In this document: one piece after another, positions 26,150 through 35,870 of the stretch | Position numbering within the stretch: position 1 is the first letter of the stretch | Layout of the letters: the number at the start of each line of letters is the position of its first letter | Source: Pectobacterium peruviense | Lineage (GTDB): Bacteria; Pseudomonadota; Gammaproteobacteria; Enterobacterales; Enterobacteriaceae | DNA: 64,000 nt | Direction of reading: 5' to 3' | Assembly: GCF_002847345.1 (NCBI RefSeq) | Contig: NZ_LXFV01000019.1 | Span: 1 to 64,000, forward strand | The notes under the pieces: model-generated | Databases searched by the model: none | Seen by the model: the letters and a program-made list of their open reading frames with translations, nothing else | Told to the model about the DNA's origin: nothing | Program-made: the position numbers and the translations under genes

Positions 26150-28018
26150 ATGCCAACAATAAAAACACTTCTCACGCCGCTAAACTGTCTACTCGTTTTA
26201 AGTGGCGCATTAATGATCAATACGGCCAACGCCGCCGAGGCTTGTGTCGCAGGTAACTGGCAGGTGGACAATGCCATCACCGATATGCCTTCCGTAAAAT
26301 ACCAGACAGAGCACTTTGCCTTCCGCTGGAATAATAACGACGTTAACCGCAATGATGCGGTTGCCGCAGGGCAGAAACTGGAACAAATTTGGGATAAGTT
26401 CATTAACCAAATTCAGTATCCCGAACCTTACTGCAAACAAACCGTGAAATATAAAGCCAATATCCACATCGATCCTACTTTTGGGCTCAGCGGAGGTATT
26501 GCAGGCGGTGGCAGTATGGGAATGTGGATCGGCCCCGCCTCGCTTAAGGATAACTGGGGGCTGGCGCACGAATTTACCCATGCGCTGCAAGGGCAAACTG
26601 GTGGCTTCCAGGGTGCGGGCGGAGAAAACTACGTTGGCTGGATTTGGGAATCCCATGCGAACTGGATGACGCACCAGATGGATGAATTCCGCGGTACGTC
26701 AGCACACTGTTCGGAAATGCAGGTCAACTATTCACATATTTATCTGGGGTCAACACGTAACCGTTACTGCAACTGGCAGTTTATGGAATATCTGAAAAAC
26801 CGCTTTGGCTATAGCGCCATCAACGATATGTGGTCAAAAGCGCCGAAAGGGGGCGAAAGCGGCCAGTCTACTGCCGATCCGCTATCCGTTCTGCGTAGCA
26901 ACATGGGCTGGAGCCAGTCCGAATTCAACGATGTCTTCGGTGACTGGGCGATGCACAACGTCAACTGGGATTACGTCGATCCAGACGGCTTCGACCGTGG
27001 TCGTTTTTACCGCTCCACCTACGGCAGCTATGGTGCAGTCCAACCCAACCAGAATAACGCCGACCGCTTGCTGAGAACCACGGCGCTTGAACCAGTTACC
27101 GGTGCCAGCGCTAGCCTGCGACGCTTCTCCGTACCGTTCGATCAGGCTCCGCAGCAACTGGGCTACAACATCGTCCGGCTGATCCCAGAAAGCGGTGCGA
27201 CGAAAATCACCGTTAAATTCCGCGGCATGGTGCAGAGTAAATCGGCCATTACCCGCTTCCCTGGGCTGAAAAATGATCCAGCAGCAATGCCGCAGCCGAA
27301 TTCCGACTGGCGCTGGGGTATTGTCGCTATCGGTTCAGACGGCGTTTCACGCTACAGCGAATTGCAGCGCGGCGCGTCAGCCACGGTGAAAAACTTCACC
27401 ATCCGACAGGACGATAGCGGCATTTACATGGTGGTAATGGGTACACCGTCGCAAATGCAGAAGATCAAGTGGGATCAGGCTTACTACTCCCTTTACCGCT
27501 ATCCGTGGATGGCTGATTTCACCGGCGTCTGGCCGGAAGGCAGCCAACCCGGCGCACCGAATCCAACGGCTAATGGTTCTCGCCATGCCAACGGCGGCGG
27601 CTGGGTATCTAACTCCGCGAATGTCGCGCCTACCGCATACGTCGGGCCTTATGCTCGCGTCATCGGTGGTACGGTGAGGGATAACGCCAGAATTGAAGAT
27701 CGTGCAACGATTCTGAGCGGAACGGTGGAAGGACGCGCCGTTGTCAGCGGCCTGACAGTAATGCAGGGCAATACTATCGTGCGCGATAACGCGCGACTGC
27801 ATACGGTCTTCATGGGGCCGGGAGCCTATGAGCGCGGCATTGTGCTGTCAGGCAATGCGCAGATGCGCGGGGACGCGGAAATTCGCGGCGCTTCCGCATC
27901 GCAGGGCGTGTTCTATGGTTTTATTGATGAAGAGGAAGTCAGAAGCAGCGCATCTGGTGCTTACCTGACTGACGCGGTGCCAGAAGTAACGGCGGTGCCG
28001 GTCTACAGCACGAAATAA
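26150..28018 (+). CDS. svx: Secreted virulence protein Svx (zinc metalloprotease-like)
   Basis: Exported protein of 622 residues matching Svx of Pectobacterium, a type II (Out) secreted virulence factor related to a Xanthomonas avirulence protein. A signal peptide (about 1-28, NTANAAE) is followed by a zinc-peptidase domain with HEFTH at about 140-144 and a downstream glutamate in WIWESHANW (about 164-171), the gluzincin-type third ligand. The C-terminal part (about 470-620) has left-handed repeat-like segments (GTVRDNARIEDRATILSGTV, NTIVRDNARL, ALSGNAQMRGDAEIRG-like) resembling a beta-helix. ATG 26150 has AAAGGA upstream; ATG 26132 is an alternative. Plant target unknown; mono-cistronic. Confidence 0.88.
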   Translation: MPTIKTLLTPLNCLLVLSGALMINTANAAEACVAGNWQVDNAITDMPSVKYQTEHFAFRWNNNDVNRNDAVAAGQKLEQIWDKFINQIQYPEPYCKQTVKYKANIHIDPTFGLSGGIAGGGSMGMWIGPASLKDNWGLAHEFTHALQGQTGGFQGAGGENYVGWIWESHANWMTHQMDEFRGTSAHCSEMQVNYSHIYLGSTRNRYCNWQFMEYLKNRFGYSAINDMWSKAPKGGESGQSTADPLSVLRSNMGWSQSEFNDVFGDWAMHNVNWDYVDPDGFDRGRFYRSTYGSYGAVQPNQNNADRLLRTTALEPVTGASASLRRFSVPFDQAPQQLGYNIVRLIPESGATKITVKFRGMVQSKSAITRFPGLKNDPAAMPQPNSDWRWGIVAIGSDGVSRYSELQRGASATVKNFTIRQDDSGIYMVVMGTPSQMQKIKWDQAYYSLYRYPWMADFTGVWPEGSQPGAPNPTANGSRHANGGGWVSNSANVAPTAYVGPYARVIGGTVRDNARIEDRATILSGTVEGRAVVSGLTVMQGNTIVRDNARLHTVFMGPGAYERGIVLSGNAQMRGDAEIRGASASQGVFYGFIDEEEVRSSASGAYLTDAVPEVTAVPVYSTK

Positions 28019-28090
28019 TCTCACCACGAAAAGGGGAGTTGACTTAGAACCACACCATGTTGGTTCTAAAAATAAGTCGGCTCCATAAAT

Positions 28091-28119
28091 AAACAGGCCG
28101 CCAATATGGCGGCCTGTTT
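28091..28119 (-). terminator. Terminator of the azuC transcript
   Basis: Perfect 12-bp stem AAACAGGCCGCC (28091-28102) / GGCGGCCTGTTT (28108-28119), 5-base loop. Read on the minus strand it is followed by ATTTATGG after the closing TTT, a workable U-rich tail for the transcript containing azuC. It may also stop readthrough from svx. Confidence 0.75.
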
Positions 28120-28141
28120 GATGCGATGCATAGCACAGATT

Positions 28142-28228
28142 CTAGAACAGTGCGCCAGGCGGCACGTCTTTATAAGTATTCAGGTAAGCCGCCAGCATTT
28201 TTTTGAAGAAGTTACGCACTTTTTTCAC
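28142..28228 (-). CDS. azuC: AzuC small protein / AzuCR dual-function RNA homologue
   Basis: A 28-codon gene starting with GTG (28228-28226) and ending TAG (28144-28142). The product MKKVRNFFKKM... ends KDVPPGALF; E. coli AzuC is also 28 residues and ends KDVPPGNMFR, with the same basic amphipathic N-terminal half. In E. coli AzuC is encoded by a CRP-activated RNA (AzuCR, once IsrB) that both encodes the protein and base-pairs with mRNAs, and AzuC affects glycerol-3-phosphate dehydrogenase GlpD. Here a perfect CRP site lies upstream at 28347-28362, a -10-like CATAAG at 28299-28304 would start an RNA near 28292, and a terminator sits at 28091-28119, giving an RNA of roughly 200 nt. An in-frame TAG lies 8 codons before the GTG. 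Confidence 0.75.
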   Translation of the reverse strand: MKKVRNFFKKMLAAYLNTYKDVPPGALF

Positions 28229-28346
28229 CTTGGTTTTACTCAGATCGTTATTCTAATGACGCGATGGAGTTGCATTTGTCTTACTGGCAGTGGTCTGCCT
28301 TATGGTGGTGAATTGTACAACTCCTGTTGAGCAAAAGCTAATTTTT

Positions 28347-28362
28347 TGTGACGCAGGTCACA
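28347..28362. promoter_or_regulatory. Perfect CRP-cAMP binding site
   Basis: TGTGACGCAGGTCACA is an exact TGTGA-N6-TCACA palindrome. On the minus strand its centre is about 62 bp before the predicted azuC transcript start, a class I activator position. It is about 240 bp upstream of mdtG, so azuC is the likelier target. Confidence 0.8.
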
Positions 28363-28597
28363 TAACAAAATTCATCGATGCTATCCCCTACCCGCGCTGG
28401 TTTTCTTTTGTTGCGAATCATTACCCTCAGTGACCAATACACCACGAGCTATGCTATGCTCATGATGAAAGACGAAATTTTAGTCACTGCACGTTATTAA
28501 TTGAGCGCTATTCTCTGTCGGTTAGCACACTTTTTCACTCGCAGTCACCGCGATTTCGCCATTGGTTATTCGCTGATGAAGGCTCGTTCCGACCCCC

Positions 28598-29791
28598 ATG
28601 GAAACCTGGAAACTTAACCTCTTCTCTGCCTGGCTGGGATGTTTTTTCACCGGGCTGGCCATGAGCCAGATATTGCCCTTTCTGCCGCTGTACATCGAAC
28701 AGCTTGGTGTTAGTTCGCACGAGTCGCTGAGCTTGTGGTCCGGTTTGATCTTCAGTTCGTCTTTTCTGATCTCTGCCATCGTTGCGCCACTGTGGGGAAG
28801 CCTCGCAGACCGTAAAGGCCGCAAGCTTATGCTGCTGCGCGCCGCACTCGGCATGGCGATCGTGATGTCGCTGCAAGGGTTGGCGACCAACGTGTGGCAG
28901 TTGTTCATCCTACGCTCGTTAATGGGGCTGACCTCTGGGTATATCCCCAACGCGATGGCGCTGATCGCCTCACAGGTTCCACGTGAAAAAAGCGGCTGGG
29001 CACTCGGTATGCTATCAACCGGGCAGATTGCTGGCGTCATCCTCGGCCCCTTATTCGGCGGCTTTATGGCCGACTACATCGGGCTACGCATCGTCTTTTT
29101 CATCACCGGCGGCATGCTGTTCACCAGCTTCCTGATTACGCTTTTCGCGATTAAAGAGAGCGTCGTTAAGGTCACCAAAGAAAATAGGCTGAGCGGGAAA
29201 GCCGTCTTCGCTTCTCTGCCTTATCCCGCACTGATCATCTGTCTGTTCATTACGACGATGATGATTCAGATGGCAAACGGCTCTATCAGCCCTATTCTGA
29301 CGCTGTTCATCCGCGATCTGGCTCCCGGCACGGACAATATTGCCTTTATCAGCGGCGTGATTGCGGCGATTCCCGGTGTTTCCGCCCTACTATCTGCGCC
29401 ACGCCTTGGCCGTTTGGGCGACCGAATCGGCGCGCAGCGCGTCCTGATCGCGGCGCTGGCAATCAGCGTACTGCTATTCCTCGTCATGGCGCTGGTACAA
29501 AGCCCCACACAGCTCGGCATCCTGCGCTTCATGCTGGGCTTTGCCGATGGGGCATTGATGCCAACCGTACAGGCGCTATTAGTCAAATACAGCAGCCAGC
29601 AGGTGACAGGCCGCATCTTCGGCTATAACCAGTCATTCATGTATCTGGGCAACGTGCTGGGGCCGCTGATGGGATCCGGCGTGTCCGCACTGATGGGATT
29701 CCGCTGGGTGTTCGTCGTCACCGCTTTTCTGGTGCTATGCAACACGCTGCAACTCTTTTTCGCCTTCAGGAAACCACGCGGAAAAGGATAG
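28598..29791 (+). CDS. mdtG: Multidrug efflux MFS transporter MdtG
   Basis: 397-residue 12-helix drug:proton antiporter. It aligns with E. coli MdtG along its length: [20 protein letters not shown] at the start, the loop 2-3 motif [34 protein letters not shown], and [13 protein letters not shown] in the second half. MdtG in E. coli confers resistance to fosfomycin and deoxycholate and belongs to the Mar/Sox/Rob regulon. ATG 28598 has no strong ribosome-binding site; no better upstream start exists because a TGA is in frame nearby. Single-gene unit. Confidence 0.9.
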   Translation: METWKLNLFSAWLGCFFTGLAMSQILPFLPLYIEQLGVSSHESLSLWSGLIFSSSFLISAIVAPLWGSLADRKGRKLMLLRAALGMAIVMSLQGLATNVWQLFILRSLMGLTSGYIPNAMALIASQVPREKSGWALGMLSTGQIAGVILGPLFGGFMADYIGLRIVFFITGGMLFTSFLITLFAIKESVVKVTKENRLSGKAVFASLPYPALIICLFITTMMIQMANGSISPILTLFIRDLAPGTDNIAFISGVIAAIPGVSALLSAPRLGRLGDRIGAQRVLIAALAISVLLFLVMALVQSPTQLGILRFMLGFADGALMPTVQALLVKYSSQQVTGRIFGYNQSFMYLGNVLGPLMGSGVSALMGFRWVFVVTAFLVLCNTLQLFFAFRKPRGKG

Positions 29792-30092
29792 CTATCCGGT
29801 CAAAGAATAACTCCTCGGCCAGTGGCTTCACTGGCTATTCCTTTTTCACTCGCCTAGCGTACTTTTCCTTTCTCTGGGGATTCTCCCACTGCTGTTAATT
29901 AATGATGTAAAAACATCAAAAAACTTATTTTTTGACAAAAAATTACCATCAAAACGTATCAACATGAAAAAATAATCACATAAATGTAAAAAAAATTAAA
30001 CAAACCCTACCTATATTGGCTGCTTTGTTTCGGCGCCACGCGGATTGCCCTGTTCAGACATGCAGACATTCGCGCCTGTAGGGAAATGAGTA
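29792..30092. promoter_or_regulatory. Promoter region of the exbD-tonB operon
   Basis: About 300 bp, AT-rich. A TTGACA at 29932-29937 is a possible -35 but the matching -10 is weak. GATGT (29904-29908) / ACATC (29913-29917) is a small hairpin. I see neither a Fur box nor a good Pho box. Confidence 0.4.
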
Positions 30093-30497
30093 ATGAGAAA
30101 CTGGAACGAACCTAAAAAACAAAAAGCCCACATCGATTTGGTTCCCATGATCGATGTGATGATGTTCCTGTTGGTCTTCTTTGTCCTGATCAGCATGAAC
30201 GTTATTCCAGCGCTCGGCCTGAAAACACAGCTCCCCGCCGCAGGCAGCGCACAGCAACTCAAGCCACAGAAAAAAGCGATCATCACGCTTGGCGCACAGG
30301 ATCAACTCGAGCTAGACGGGCAGCCGATGGCGCTGAGCGATCTCATCAATACGCTGCAACAGCAGCAGCAAGACCAGCAAACCACCATCATTATCAACAG
30401 CGATAAAAGCGTCGAGGTTGAGCGTCTAGTCGCCGTCATGGATACCCTGCGTCAGGGGGGCTTCTCGTCCATTTCTATCGCCACCCGGAAATCGTGA
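30093..30497 (+). CDS. exbD: ExbD/TolR family Ton motor protein
   Basis: 134-residue inner-membrane protein with one N-terminal helix and a periplasmic domain. The proton-path aspartate is present in LVPMIDVMMFLLVFF (about 16-30), the signature of ExbD/TolR. The C-terminal half ends VAVMDTLRQGGFSSISIAT as usual. GGGAAATGAG lies just before the ATG. It opens an operon with tonB, a TonB-dependent receptor and, further on, exbB, so it energises that receptor. Note that exbB is not adjacent but 3.3 kb downstream. Confidence 0.88.
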   Translation: MRNWNEPKKQKAHIDLVPMIDVMMFLLVFFVLISMNVIPALGLKTQLPAAGSAQQLKPQKKAIITLGAQDQLELDGQPMALSDLINTLQQQQQDQQTTIIINSDKSVEVERLVAVMDTLRQGGFSSISIATRKS

Positions 30498-30498
30498 C

Positions 30499-31248
30499 AT
30501 GTATCTGCTCTATCGCTCACGCCACGCCATCAGCTGGTTGCCGTTACCGGTCTTTGCCACCTGCATGTTCTTCGCCAGCCAACAGCCGCCGCTGAAAGTT
30601 CAGCAGCAATACGACGAAACGGTCATGGCGCTCACGCTGGCTGAACCGGAACCGATTCCCCAGCCCGAACCGCTCCCAGAACCGGAACCCGTACCACAGC
30701 CGGAACCAGAACCCGAGCCGATTCCGGTTGATGAGCCAGACCCGATTATAGAAACACCGCCGGTTACTCCCCCTAAACCGGAAGTGAAACCGAAGCCTAA
30801 ACCCGAGGTTAAGCCCAAGGTAGAAACCAAGCCGAAACCGACGCCCACGCCCGCTAAGCCGACTGCGCCACGCCCGGAAGCGCCGGTCAAGCGCCCAGCA
30901 CCAGCTACGAATGCTGCGCCATCCGCGCCGTCGGTGAATGTCGCCGCGCTGGAAAATAGCTATGCACAGGCGCTACGCGCACAGCTTGAACAAACCAAAC
31001 GCTACCCGACTGGACGACAGGCATCGCTTGAACGTCCCGAAGGTCGGGTTGAAGTCTGGCTGGAAGTCGATCGCACAGGGCGAGTCATCAATTCTGGGAT
31101 CAACAGCAAAGCGCCCAACATGCTGCTGAACCGCGCGGCACAGGCCAGTTTACAGAGCATCAAACAGGTTCGGGCCTTCCCTGCCGATGCCTTTGCAGGA
31201 CAAAGCACAAAACGCTTTTTAGCCACGTTTGATTATCAGGCGCAGTAG
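30499..31248 (+). CDS. tonB: TonB family energy-transducing protein
   Basis: 249-residue TonB: an N-terminal segment with a hydrophobic anchor (SWLPLPVFATCMFFA), a long periplasm-spanning Pro/Glu and Pro/Lys-rich region (about 48-150, alternating PEP and PKP repeats) and a C-terminal TonB domain (about 165-249; RYPTGRQASLERPEGRVEVW, ending FLATFDYQAQ). The ATG follows the exbD stop by one base, so the two are translationally linked. It is expected to couple the ExbBD proton motor to the receptor encoded next. It is separate from the housekeeping TonB, which is not in this window. Confidence 0.88.
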   Translation: MYLLYRSRHAISWLPLPVFATCMFFASQQPPLKVQQQYDETVMALTLAEPEPIPQPEPLPEPEPVPQPEPEPEPIPVDEPDPIIETPPVTPPKPEVKPKPKPEVKPKVETKPKPTPTPAKPTAPRPEAPVKRPAPATNAAPSAPSVNVAALENSYAQALRAQLEQTKRYPTGRQASLERPEGRVEVWLEVDRTGRVINSGINSKAPNMLLNRAAQASLQSIKQVRAFPADAFAGQSTKRFLATFDYQAQ

Positions 31249-31326
31249 CGTTTCGCACCTGAGCAAGAGAGTGAAATCAGCAAAACAACGTCAACAGTAC
31301 ATTACTGATAATACTAGGATAATTAA

Positions 31327-33567
31327 ATGAAACCGTTCAAACTTTCTGGGGTATGTTTGTCCGTCGTCGGCGCGTTATTGGCAAGCTCCGCGCTGGCGGA
31401 GGAAGCGACAAATGTCGGCACCATCAACGTTCAGGGGCAACCGCTCGGCGCAGGGCTAATGGTTCAGGAAGACAGCGCCAAATCGCGCTCGACCGTGACA
31501 AAAGACGCGCTGGACAAAATGCCCGCAGCAGGCAACGCCATCGATAAACTGAAATACACCGCGGGCCTGAACGTCAGCAGCAATGACGCCAGCGGCTTGA
31601 GCGGCGTCAGCTATACCATGCGCGGCATGAGTGCGGATCAAGTCGGCCTGTCGTCGGACGGCATTCCCGTCAATGACTCTGGCGACTACGCCGTGTACCC
31701 GAACGGGATGGGCGACCCAGAAAACCTGGAGCAGATTTTCGTTACCCAAGGTTCGTCAGAAATGGATGGCCCGCACATCGGTGCCAGCGGCGGTAACATT
31801 GGGCTGGTTTCCCACCGTCCGGCGAAAGAGTTTGGCGGCTTCGTTAAGCAGACATTCGGCAGTAACAACCTCAGTAAGACCTTCGCACGCTTGGAAACCG
31901 GTAAACACAACGGCTTCAGCAGTTGGCTTTCTTACTCGTATACCGATTCCGACAAATGGCGTGGCGCAGGGTATTCCCGCGCCGACAAAGTCGAGTGGAA
32001 TGGCCTGTACGAACATGAAAATGGCCACAGCAGCAGCCTGATCGTGAAATATAATCAGCAAGATACCATCAACTATTCGACGCTGAGCAAACGGCAGTTC
32101 GAGCAAAACGGTCGTACGATGGATTACGCCACCGCGCCCGTTTACAACAACCGTGGACAGATTTCCCAATACTACAAACTCAACCGTAATAACTTTGAAA
32201 CGCTGAACGTCACATTCACTCAGAAATTGCAGCTACGCGATAATCTGGCGCTGACCTTACAGCCCTACTATTTCTCGACAAACGGCGGCAGCTTTGGCAG
32301 CGGAAGCGCCAGCGTATTGTCTGCAACATCAGACCGTGCAGGTAACTACGATCTCAGTAATCTGACCTCTAACACCTACTACCGCCCGTCGTGGACGGAA
32401 ACCTGGCGACCGGGGATCACCACCAAACTGAAATGGGATCTTAACGACGAGCATAGCCTGGATATCGGCTACTGGTTCGAACGTGCCCGCCAACGCCAAA
32501 CGCAGCCATTCATTCCGATCCAGAGTGACGGCAACCCCGTTAACGTCTCCGGCAAACCCGGCGATGCGAATCAGATCACTGACGCTAACGGGAAAGTGGT
32601 TCAGGGCCGTAACCAGTTTACCGTCACGCCAGCACATAAAATCTGGGTACAGGACACCTGGTTCTTCTCACCAGAATGGACGTTCACTGGCGGTTTGGCC
32701 TATCAGCACGTAGAACGTGACGGCACCAACCTCGGCAGCCTGTATAACGTTGCAGAGAAAAAGAACAAGAAGTACCACGAATTCCTGCCCAGCTTTAACG
32801 CGGCTTACCGCATCAATACCGAAAATCAGCTGTTCTATAACATCACGCGCAATATGCGCACCCCGCCCAACTACGTCTTGTACAACGTTGGCGATTCCAT
32901 CAATACCAAACCTGAGCTGAGCTGGAATCAGGAACTCGGCTGGCGCTTCCAGGATGAGGACATGCTGCTGAGCGCCTCGCTGTTCTTTATCCGCTTTACC
33001 GATCGCCAGATCTCCAGCCGTGACGCCAACGGCGATTACGAAATGATCAATGCTGGGAAAGTAGAAAACAAAGGGCTGGAACTGGAGTGGAGCGGCAAAC
33101 TACCTCATAACTTCAACTACTTCGCCGCTTACACCTATACCGATACCGAGCAGAAAAGTAATCTCGCCACCAGCGGCAGCCAGCTTCCCACCACGGGTAA
33201 GCAGGTCGCTAATGCGCCGAAAAATATGCTCAACCTCGGGCTGGGCTATGACGACGGCCTCTACTACGCCGGCGTGAATAGCCGCTACGTCGGTTCGTTC
33301 TACGGCGATATGACCAATGACGAGAAAATCGGTGGGCGTACCGTTTTCGATCTCAGCGCCGGTGTCTATCTGCCAGTGGATAAGAAGATCGTGAAAAGTG
33401 CCACCTTACGCTTTGGCGTCAGCAACCTGTTCGACAAAGAGTATCTCGACTCGGCGCGCTCAGTGAGCTTCAACTCAAGATCGTATAACGGCGTATCGGC
33501 AGGCACACCGTTTTACAACGTCGGGGAAGAACGCACCTTCAGCGCCTCTCTGGAAGCCACGTTCTAA
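31327..33567 (+). CDS. TonB-dependent outer membrane receptor
   Basis: 746-residue receptor: signal peptide to about residue 24 (SSALAEE), TonB-box-like VGTINVQ, plug domain (AAGNAIDKLKYTAGLNVSS, YTMRGMSADQVGLSSDGIPV, LEQIFVTQGSSEMDGP) and a 22-strand beta barrel ending TFSASLEATF with C-terminal Phe. The ligand is not known. The genes around it encode its own ExbB, ExbD and TonB plus two exported phosphoesterase-type proteins, so a phosphorus-containing ligand is a reasonable guess rather than a siderophore. AGGA lies 6 bases before the ATG. Confidence 0.88.
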   Translation: MKPFKLSGVCLSVVGALLASSALAEEATNVGTINVQGQPLGAGLMVQEDSAKSRSTVTKDALDKMPAAGNAIDKLKYTAGLNVSSNDASGLSGVSYTMRGMSADQVGLSSDGIPVNDSGDYAVYPNGMGDPENLEQIFVTQGSSEMDGPHIGASGGNIGLVSHRPAKEFGGFVKQTFGSNNLSKTFARLETGKHNGFSSWLSYSYTDSDKWRGAGYSRADKVEWNGLYEHENGHSSSLIVKYNQQDTINYSTLSKRQFEQNGRTMDYATAPVYNNRGQISQYYKLNRNNFETLNVTFTQKLQLRDNLALTLQPYYFSTNGGSFGSGSASVLSATSDRAGNYDLSNLTSNTYYRPSWTETWRPGITTKLKWDLNDEHSLDIGYWFERARQRQTQPFIPIQSDGNPVNVSGKPGDANQITDANGKVVQGRNQFTVTPAHKIWVQDTWFFSPEWTFTGGLAYQHVERDGTNLGSLYNVAEKKNKKYHEFLPSFNAAYRINTENQLFYNITRNMRTPPNYVLYNVGDSINTKPELSWNQELGWRFQDEDMLLSASLFFIRFTDRQISSRDANGDYEMINAGKVENKGLELEWSGKLPHNFNYFAAYTYTDTEQKSNLATSGSQLPTTGKQVANAPKNMLNLGLGYDDGLYYAGVNSRYVGSFYGDMTNDEKIGGRTVFDLSAGVYLPVDKKIVKSATLRFGVSNLFDKEYLDSARSVSFNSRSYNGVSAGTPFYNVGEERTFSASLEATF

Positions 33568-33597
33568 TTCGTTAATAGCCGAAGCACAGAGCAAAAC

Positions 33598-33773
33598 GGG
33601 GATAATGGGATAGAAGAGTAAAGCGTCCGCGCCAGGGACAAAAACGTCAGGAACGTTTTTTGAACGTCGCTTGCGACGGCCCTGAAAGGGTGAATCTCAG
33701 GGATGAGATTCATATCTGCGCGGCTCGAGCTTACAGGGATGTACTCGCAGCGTCTTTACGATCTACCCATTAC
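33598..33773 (+). repeat. MITE-like palindromic element, family A (long copy)
   Basis: Terminal inverted repeats GGGATAATGGGATAGA and TCTACCCATTA bound this 176-bp element. Its first 29 and last about 40 bp match, in inverted orientation, the 103-bp element at 41775-41877. The centre is different and longer here, with nested hairpins such as GAATCTC / GAGATTC. It is inserted between the receptor and exbB genes. Confidence 0.75.
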
Positions 33774-33835
33774 ACCCGCCCGACGGACATCGTCATCACA
33801 AATCACGCCCAACAAGGCAACAGAAGGATCAGGCC

Positions 33836-34504
33836 ATGAACGCCGATATGCTGCACGAGATTATTTTCTACGTCATGTACGCCTCACTGGTGATCGCCCT
33901 GATGATCATCATCGAACGCAGTCTCTATTTTTCCTACACGCGTCGGCAGGCCAAACGTCTGGACCGTGCGCTAACGGCGGATATTCGCCACGTTCACGAT
34001 CTGCCGGACGCACTGACCCAGCGCCCCAGCCTGCCTATCACGGTAGTCACCCCCGTTCTGGCGCAGTCACATCAGGCAGAAAACCGCGATGCGCTTAACG
34101 ACCTGATCGACGCACAATATCTGCAAAGTAAGCCGCAGCTGTCTCGCGGGCTATGGATTCTGGAAACCGTCGTTACCGCAGCACCGTTGCTGGGGCTGCT
34201 CGGCACCATCATGGGGATCATCGAAACCTTCAAAGCCCTGTCCGCCGCCGGAATTTCCGACCCAAGTCAGGTTTCTGCCGGAATGGGAACTGCGCTGTAC
34301 GCTACCGGGTTGGGGATCGCCATCGCGCTGGTGTGCCTGTTGGGGAATAATTTCCTGCAAAGCCGGATGGAACACATCAACGAAATGCTGAAAGTCCTGC
34401 TGATTCGCGCCGGAATGCCGCATACTCGCCAACAGAAAGCGGGCCCTGCGGTGGCACATAATTCCATGACAGAGAAAGCGATGGCGGAGAAACGCTATGC
34501 TTAA
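33836..34504 (+). CDS. exbB: ExbB/TolQ/MotA family proton channel
   Basis: 222-residue inner-membrane protein with three helices, the ExbB/TolQ proton-channel fold. The conserved part is TVVTAAPLLGLLGTIMGIIETFKAL followed by a helix with GMGTALYATGLGIAIALVCLLGNNF, matching the TolQ/ExbB core. AGGA precedes the ATG. The gene overlaps the following phospholipase-D-like gene by 8 bases, so the Ton motor and the exported phosphodiesterase are translated together. It completes the ExbD-TonB set encoded 3.3 kb upstream. Confidence 0.87.
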   Translation: MNADMLHEIIFYVMYASLVIALMIIIERSLYFSYTRRQAKRLDRALTADIRHVHDLPDALTQRPSLPITVVTPVLAQSHQAENRDALNDLIDAQYLQSKPQLSRGLWILETVVTAAPLLGLLGTIMGIIETFKALSAAGISDPSQVSAGMGTALYATGLGIAIALVCLLGNNFLQSRMEHINEMLKVLLIRAGMPHTRQQKAGPAVAHNSMTEKAMAEKRYA

Positions 34505-35837
34505 TCGTGGTGGTTTCACCTATCCGGGGCGACGCTGGAAGCATTCCATCAACACGCTGCTAGCAGGAGGCGTATTGTTTATTGTCAGTGCGTCAGCCCA
34601 TGCCGACCCTAGTGCGAGCGGCTATCGCATTCCCGGCTATGAATTAGTGTATGACGCCCCGGTAGAAACCACGCTGACCGCCCCCGATTTACGCCCTAGC
34701 GATGCGGTGTGGATATCGCTGTTTGATAACGCCCAGCACACGATTGAACTGGGCCAATTCTATGTCGCTAATCAGGCTGGCACACGCTTCGATAGCGTCT
34801 TGCAGCATCTGCGTGCCGCCGGAGAACGCGGCGTGCGAATCCGCCTGTTGATCGAAGAAAAAGGGATAAAAATCTCCACGCAGGACACGCTGGATCAGCT
34901 CAAAACCATTCCAAATCTGGAACTGCGCGTGATTCCCTTTGAACGTCTGAGCGGCGGTATTGTGCATGCCAAATACCTGCTGGTTGATGGCAAACAGGCT
35001 TACATGGGTAGCCAGAATCTTGACTGGCGAGCACTGGAGCACATTCACGAAACGGGGCTATTGATCGACGATCCGCACGTGGTTAAGCAGATTAGCGCCA
35101 TTTTTGAACAAGACTGGCAGGCACAGGCACGACTGGCTAGCGGTGAAACCGTTCCACCGCTACCCGCATCGACGGACGCCGTTGACCGTTCGGGCAACTA
35201 TCTGGTCGCCAGCCCCAAAGCATTTAATCCCGCTGGCGTGATTGATTCCGAAGAAGAACTCCCTCGTCTGCTGGCGGAAGCCCAGCAACAGGTTCGCATT
35301 CAGGTGATGGATTATGTCCCGCTCTCCTACGGCTCCGATAAAACGCGCCCGTACTATGCGGTTATCGATAATGCGATTCGCACCGCCGCCGCACGCGGCG
35401 TACAGATAGAGCTGATGGTGTCCGAATGGAGCACCAAAATGCCGAATATCGCCTACCTGAAAAGTCTGGCATTGCTCCCGAATATCCAGATAAAAACGGT
35501 GTCGATACCCCAAGCCAGCAGCGGCTTCATTCCTTTTGCCCGCGTGATTCACAGCAAGATCATGACCATCGATGGCAAAAAAGCCTGGATCGGCACCAGT
35601 AACTGGAGCGGCGGCTATCTGGATAACTCGCGTAATCTGGAGATGGTGATTCAGAACCCAGCGATGGCGCAGCGGGTAGACATGCTCTATACACAACTGT
35701 GGAACAGTGCGTACGCACATCCTCTACGTATTGATTATGATTACCCACGGCCCAATCCGGGTGGTGTGAAAGAAAAAGAGAAAACGAAGGAAGACAGCCC
35801 TTCATCCACGACAGGCGGCACGGTCACCGCACCGTAG
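34497..35837 (+). CDS. Exported phospholipase D-like protein
   Basis: 446-residue phospholipase-D-superfamily protein with a signal sequence (to about residue 36, SASAHADP). Both HKD motifs are intact: VHAKYLLVDGKQAYMGSQN in the first half and IHSKIMTIDGKKAWIGTSN in the second, so a full two-motif active site is expected in one chain. The family cleaves phosphodiester bonds in phospholipids or nucleic acids; this form resembles the PLD3/4-type group. The C-terminus is a low-complexity Lys/Glu then Ser/Thr tail. It overlaps exbB and precedes the phytase-type esterase gene. Substrate unknown. Confidence 0.82.
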   Translation: MLNRGGFTYPGRRWKHSINTLLAGGVLFIVSASAHADPSASGYRIPGYELVYDAPVETTLTAPDLRPSDAVWISLFDNAQHTIELGQFYVANQAGTRFDSVLQHLRAAGERGVRIRLLIEEKGIKISTQDTLDQLKTIPNLELRVIPFERLSGGIVHAKYLLVDGKQAYMGSQNLDWRALEHIHETGLLIDDPHVVKQISAIFEQDWQAQARLASGETVPPLPASTDAVDRSGNYLVASPKAFNPAGVIDSEEELPRLLAEAQQQVRIQVMDYVPLSYGSDKTRPYYAVIDNAIRTAAARGVQIELMVSEWSTKMPNIAYLKSLALLPNIQIKTVSIPQASSGFIPFARVIHSKIMTIDGKKAWIGTSNWSGGYLDNSRNLEMVIQNPAMAQRVDMLYTQLWNSAYAHPLRIDYDYPRPNPGGVKEKEKTKEDSPSSTTGGTVTAP

Positions 35838-35870
35838 CCACCGCCAGAATGACATTTGATGGGGAATAGC

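Noticed and set aside
30600..30890. Gly/Ser-rich reading frame opposite tonB
   Set aside because: It is the antisense of the Pro-rich TonB linker; the simple composition keeps the opposite frame open.
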